Assembly (NCBI GenBank): GCA_020632925.1
Contig: JACKER010000008.1
Location: forward strand, 124,001-188,000
Direction of reading: 5' to 3'
Length of the DNA: 64,000 bases
Origin: Alphaproteobacteria bacterium
GTDB taxonomy: Bacteria > Myxococcota_A > UBA796 > GCA-2862545
Below are positions 62,031 to 64,000 of this stretch, piece by piece. How positions within the stretch are numbered: the stretch's first letter is position 1; every line of letters begins with the position of its first letter. A program made the position numbers and the translations under genes. The notes beneath the pieces were generated by a model that saw nothing but the letters and a program-made list of their open reading frames with translations, was not told the DNA's origin and made no database searches.

Positions 62031-62039
62031 CCTTCCTCC

Positions 62040-62165
62040 CTATCCGCGACCGGGATCTTTGCAGGGAGCTGGACCCGTCGGACTGCATCCGCTGCCAATG
62101 TACACGCAGCCGAAGCGACTCCGATCGAACTCCTTCCCCTCAAGTTCGCACTGCAAGCGCTGCAT
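62040..62165 (-). CDS. small Cys-rich peptide (copy B)
   Basis: A 41-residue peptide (MQRLQCELEGKEFDRSRFG...) with four Cys residues and the C-terminal GPAPCKDPGRG. ATG 62165 is preceded by AGGAGGAAGAC, a good ribosome site. The frame, however, continues open upstream to an in-frame TGA at 62241-62243 and then into the 41-residue gene at 62241-62366, so it may be the C-terminal part of one 108-residue protein. A truncated duplicate is at 61383-61478. Confidence 0.5.
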   Translation of the reverse strand: MQRLQCELEGKEFDRSRFGCVYIGSGCSPTGPAPCKDPGRG

Positions 62166-62240
62166 GTCTTCCTCCTTCTCACAGCACGAATCGTGCAGAT
62201 TGACACCATCGCCACCACCACCGCCAAACAGCTTCTTGAG

Positions 62241-62366
62241 TCACTTGGGGACCTTGATGCTCTGCGTGGCAGCTCCAGAATCGACGACCGCGTACTCCTC
62301 GGCGAGCCAACCCGGGACGGACGGGGAGAAGGGGGACTCGAGCTCGACGTCGTGGAAGACCGGCAT
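62241..62366 (-). CDS. 41-residue protein, possibly the interrupted N-terminal half of a larger one
   Basis: A short gene with start ATG 62366, sharing its A with the stop of the 274-residue gene (TGATG) and with GGAGG upstream. The product (MPVFHDVELESPFSPSVPGW...) ends SIKVPK before a TGA. In the same frame the sequence continues as LKKLFGGGGGDG and the Cys-rich peptide down to TAG 62040. A Trp codon (TGG) at the TGA would restore a 108-residue protein. Function unknown; the surrounding genes suggest a structural or secreted role. Confidence 0.55.
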   Translation of the reverse strand: MPVFHDVELESPFSPSVPGWLAEEYAVVDSGAATQSIKVPK

Positions 62367-63190
62367 CAGGTGGTCCTCCGGTGATCGATGCGGAGAGAGA
62401 CCAGACCGGTCTCGTTCTTGCCGGCGCTACTGTTCTTCACCCCGGCGCCCCAACGCACCAGGCGCTTCACGTTGGTCGGCGCGAACGTGGTGAAGGTCGT
62501 GCCGTAGTCCGTCCCCGCGCTGCTCCGCGACGAGCCGAACGTCGAGAACGAGTCCGCGCCGCCACCCTCGCCGTCCGACCAGGTCACGCCGTCGTTGCTC
62601 ACCTGGAAGGCAGGGATGACGTCCACGTCCCCACTACCGCTCTCGAGCTTCAGGCTCGCGCGGTGCTCTCCCACGTCCGCGATGGACACCGGGCCCACCA
62701 GCGGGTGGAAGATCCGCGTCGTCGTCCCCTGGCTGAACACCAGCTGCTCTGCCGCCGCCAGCGTCCCGCCCACCACCGGCTTGATCGCCAGCAGCATCCG
62801 CGCGAGCGCGTGCTCCACGTCCGACGAGCCCGTGTCGTTCGCGGTCTGCGCGCCGAAGCGCACGAACAGCCGCTGGTCGGTCGTCACGGACAGCAGCGTC
62901 GACGTGTCGTTGTACAGCCAGCCCTCGGTCCCGAGGTACGACCCCGTCCCCGTCACGGTCCCCGACCAGGTCACCCCGTCGTCCGACATCTCGTACGCCA
63001 GCCGCGCCAGGAACTTCGGCGTCACCGCCTCGAGCCACCGCGCCTGCCGCACCTCCTTCACCAACGTGGTGTTGATGGCGCCCGTCATCGGGATCCACAA
63101 CGGCGAGCCGGTGCCCGCCTTCGCTGTCCACAGGCGCTTCAGCCCCGTGTCCACCACCTGCCCTTCCATCTTCGCCCGCATGATCGTCAT
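62366..63190 (-). CDS. beta-repeat structural-like protein, 274 residues
   Basis: A 274-residue protein with no signal peptide, containing two copies of a ~100-residue beta-sandwich-like repeat marked by YEMSDDGVTWSGTVTGTG and FQVSNDGVTWSDGEGG. The same repeat occurs once in the protein encoded just upstream. ATG 63190 follows GGTGGAGGAGTC. The pattern S-D/N-DG-x-T/S-W recalls carbohydrate-binding or phage-fibre-like beta modules, but I recognise no family. The stop overlaps the next small gene (TGATG). It could be a filament, phage-related or surface component; that is open. Confidence 0.6.
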   Translation of the reverse strand: MTIMRAKMEGQVVDTGLKRLWTAKAGTGSPLWIPMTGAINTTLVKEVRQARWLEAVTPKFLARLAYEMSDDGVTWSGTVTGTGSYLGTEGWLYNDTSTLLSVTTDQRLFVRFGAQTANDTGSSDVEHALARMLLAIKPVVGGTLAAAEQLVFSQGTTTRIFHPLVGPVSIADVGEHRASLKLESGSGDVDVIPAFQVSNDGVTWSDGEGGGADSFSTFGSSRSSAGTDYGTTFTTFAPTNVKRLVRWGAGVKNSSAGKNETGLVSLRIDHRRTT

Positions 63191-63202
63191 GACTCCTCCA
63201 CC

Positions 63203-63601
63203 CTACCGCGGAATCAGGTTGGTGTTGACGTTGACCCGGATCTGTTCGATGTCCGTGCCCGCCTTCTGGTTCGTCTGGAAACCCACCCGGACGAACCGGC
63301 TGGTCACGGGGATGGTCTCGGTCGCCGACCCGTAGTCGAAGCCCAGCGACGACACCCACGCGTTGTCCGCCGTGAACGCCACCGCCGTGTCCCAGCTGAT
63401 GCCGTCGTTCGACAGCTGGTACGCCCGCTGGATCTCCACCGACGCCGTCCCGCTCGACGCGACCACCTCGAACGTCACCACCACCTGACCGACCTCGCCG
63501 GTGCTCAACGGTGGCGTCCCGGCGAAGAACAGGTCCGTCGCGGCGCTGCCGCTCGTCGTCCCCAACACCGTCGATCTCGACTCTCGTGACCCACAGCCCA
63601 T
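63203..63601 (-). CDS. beta-repeat structural-like protein, 132 residues
   Basis: A 132-residue protein with one copy of the beta repeat (YQLSNDGISWDTAVAF...RFVRVGFQTNQKAGTDI). ATG 63601 is chosen because GGAGG lies four bases upstream; ATG 63637 is in frame but less favoured. There is no signal or membrane segment. It is the first gene of a minus-strand operon with the 274-residue protein, twelve bases downstream. A candidate promoter containing an 11-G tract lies about 75-105 bp upstream. Confidence 0.6.
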   Translation of the reverse strand: MGCGSRESRSTVLGTTSGSAATDLFFAGTPPLSTGEVGQVVVTFEVVASSGTASVEIQRAYQLSNDGISWDTAVAFTADNAWVSSLGFDYGSATETIPVTSRFVRVGFQTNQKAGTDIEQIRVNVNTNLIPR

Positions 63602-63674
63602 GTCACCTCCAGCCCCGATGAACCCGCTGAGCGCCATCTGGACCAGGCGTCACGTCGGCCATCGAAGTCTCGGT

Positions 63675-63705
63675 AACGTACCCCCCCCCCCTGGTGGACG
63701 GTCAA
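63675..63705 (-). promoter_or_regulatory. candidate promoter with an 11-nt homopolymeric G spacer
   Basis: On the minus strand TTGACC (63705-63700; five of six bases of the -35 consensus) is followed by GTCCACCA and eleven Gs (63691-63681), then TACGTT (63680-63675). The spacer is 19 bp, two longer than optimal, and its length would change with slippage of the G tract. It is about 75 bp before the ATG at 63601. It is placed to control the beta-repeat operon. Confidence 0.4.
63681..63691. repeat. 11-nt C/G homopolymer tract
   Basis: Eleven consecutive Cs on the given strand, unusual outside coding sequence in this window and located between a -35-like and a -10-like element. Confidence 0.9.
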
Positions 63706-63838
63706 GATCCTGACCCAACAATCTCGAGACCACGCCAGGGACACCGACGGGACGCATGTCCGCGCAGGCAGGCCACGATCGACGGAGCGCAGGGCGATCT
63801 CGGTCAGGCGTTGGCCGAACGAGCGCTCGCTCCGACGA

Positions 63839-64000
63839 TCAGAGGCGGGGGACGACGCCGATGCCGAGCAGGCCGAGCCCCACCTCGAGGGTGTTCGCCA
63901 CGACGGACACCAGCGACAGGCGGGCGGCGCGGACCTCGGGGGCGACGCCGTCCTTGAGCACCGGGCAGTGCTCGTAGAACGGTCCGACCGCGCGGGCCAC
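63839..64000 (-). CDS. argS: arginyl-tRNA synthetase, C-terminal end (5' partial)
   Basis: The last 53 residues of a protein running off the window: VGPFYEHCPVLKDG and RLSLVSVVANTLEVGLGLLG, the C-terminal helices of the DALR anticodon-binding domain of class I arginyl-tRNA synthetase (family ends ...LGLLGIE). The stop TGA is at 63841-63839. The rest of the gene, including HIGH and the catalytic core, lies beyond the window edge, so the call rests on the tail only. Confidence 0.78.
   Translation of the reverse strand: MARAVGPFYEHCPVLKDGVAPEVRAARLSLVSVVANTLEVGLGLLGIGVVPRL

Overview
The window is a 64-kb, very GC-rich (about 70%) bacterial chromosome segment with densely packed genes. Many neighbours are translationally coupled through GTGA, ATGA, TTGA and TGATG overlaps. 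A Tad pilus locus, several large Ser/Thr-kinase/TPR proteins, a TIGR02147-type regulator, a MopE-type lipoprotein and abundant lipoproteins fit a Myxococcota-like (former deltaproteobacterial) lineage. That placement is inferred from gene content only; no rRNA is present.

Layout. 1-6.2 kb: a partial gene, an unknown protein, an acetate kinase fused to a PduL-type phosphotransacylase, and a coupled SDR / AraC / ABC-F operon. 6.2-8.0 kb: an orphan CpaB-like protein, a degenerate IS1595-type zinc-ribbon protein, and a symmetric four-copy 23-bp repeat array. 8.0-12.2 kb: an operon of an atypical kinase, a TerY-like vWA protein and a nicotinamidase-like hydrolase, with a divergent unknown gene. 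12.2-14.8 kb: 2-hydroxyacid dehydrogenase, outer-membrane-like protein, FAH-family hydrolase. 15.0-23.2 kb: an ECF-type transporter (EcfT, double EcfA, fused S-like component) in a coupled operon with a WD-like lipoprotein and a pseudokinase/TPR giant. 23.2-27.1 kb: coiled-coil protein, HAD phosphatase, ferrochelatase, RNase D.

27.1-38.5 kb is a Tad/Flp pilus locus (flp, cpaB, cpaC, cpaE, cpaF, tadB, tadC, tadD, lipoprotein) ending in a two-component pair whose NtrC-like regulator has a degenerate ATPase domain. 38.5-44.5 kb: membrane protein, FAD dehydrogenase, and a gap-pgk-tpiA glycolytic operon. 44.5-57.2 kb: vWA protein, OmpR-type two-component system, three Ser/Thr kinases, a stand-alone receiver and a TIGR02147-type regulator. 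57.2-60.9 kb: MopE-type lipoprotein, small unknown genes, AraC regulator, MAPEG-family membrane protein.

61.0-63.8 kb is an accessory-looking island. It holds a tandemly duplicated pair of small secreted Cys proteins with a leftover MAPEG fragment at the junction, a small gene split by one in-frame TGA, and an operon of beta-repeat proteins behind a candidate promoter with an 11-nt G tract in its spacer. The window ends inside argS. No tRNA, rRNA or CRISPR array was seen.
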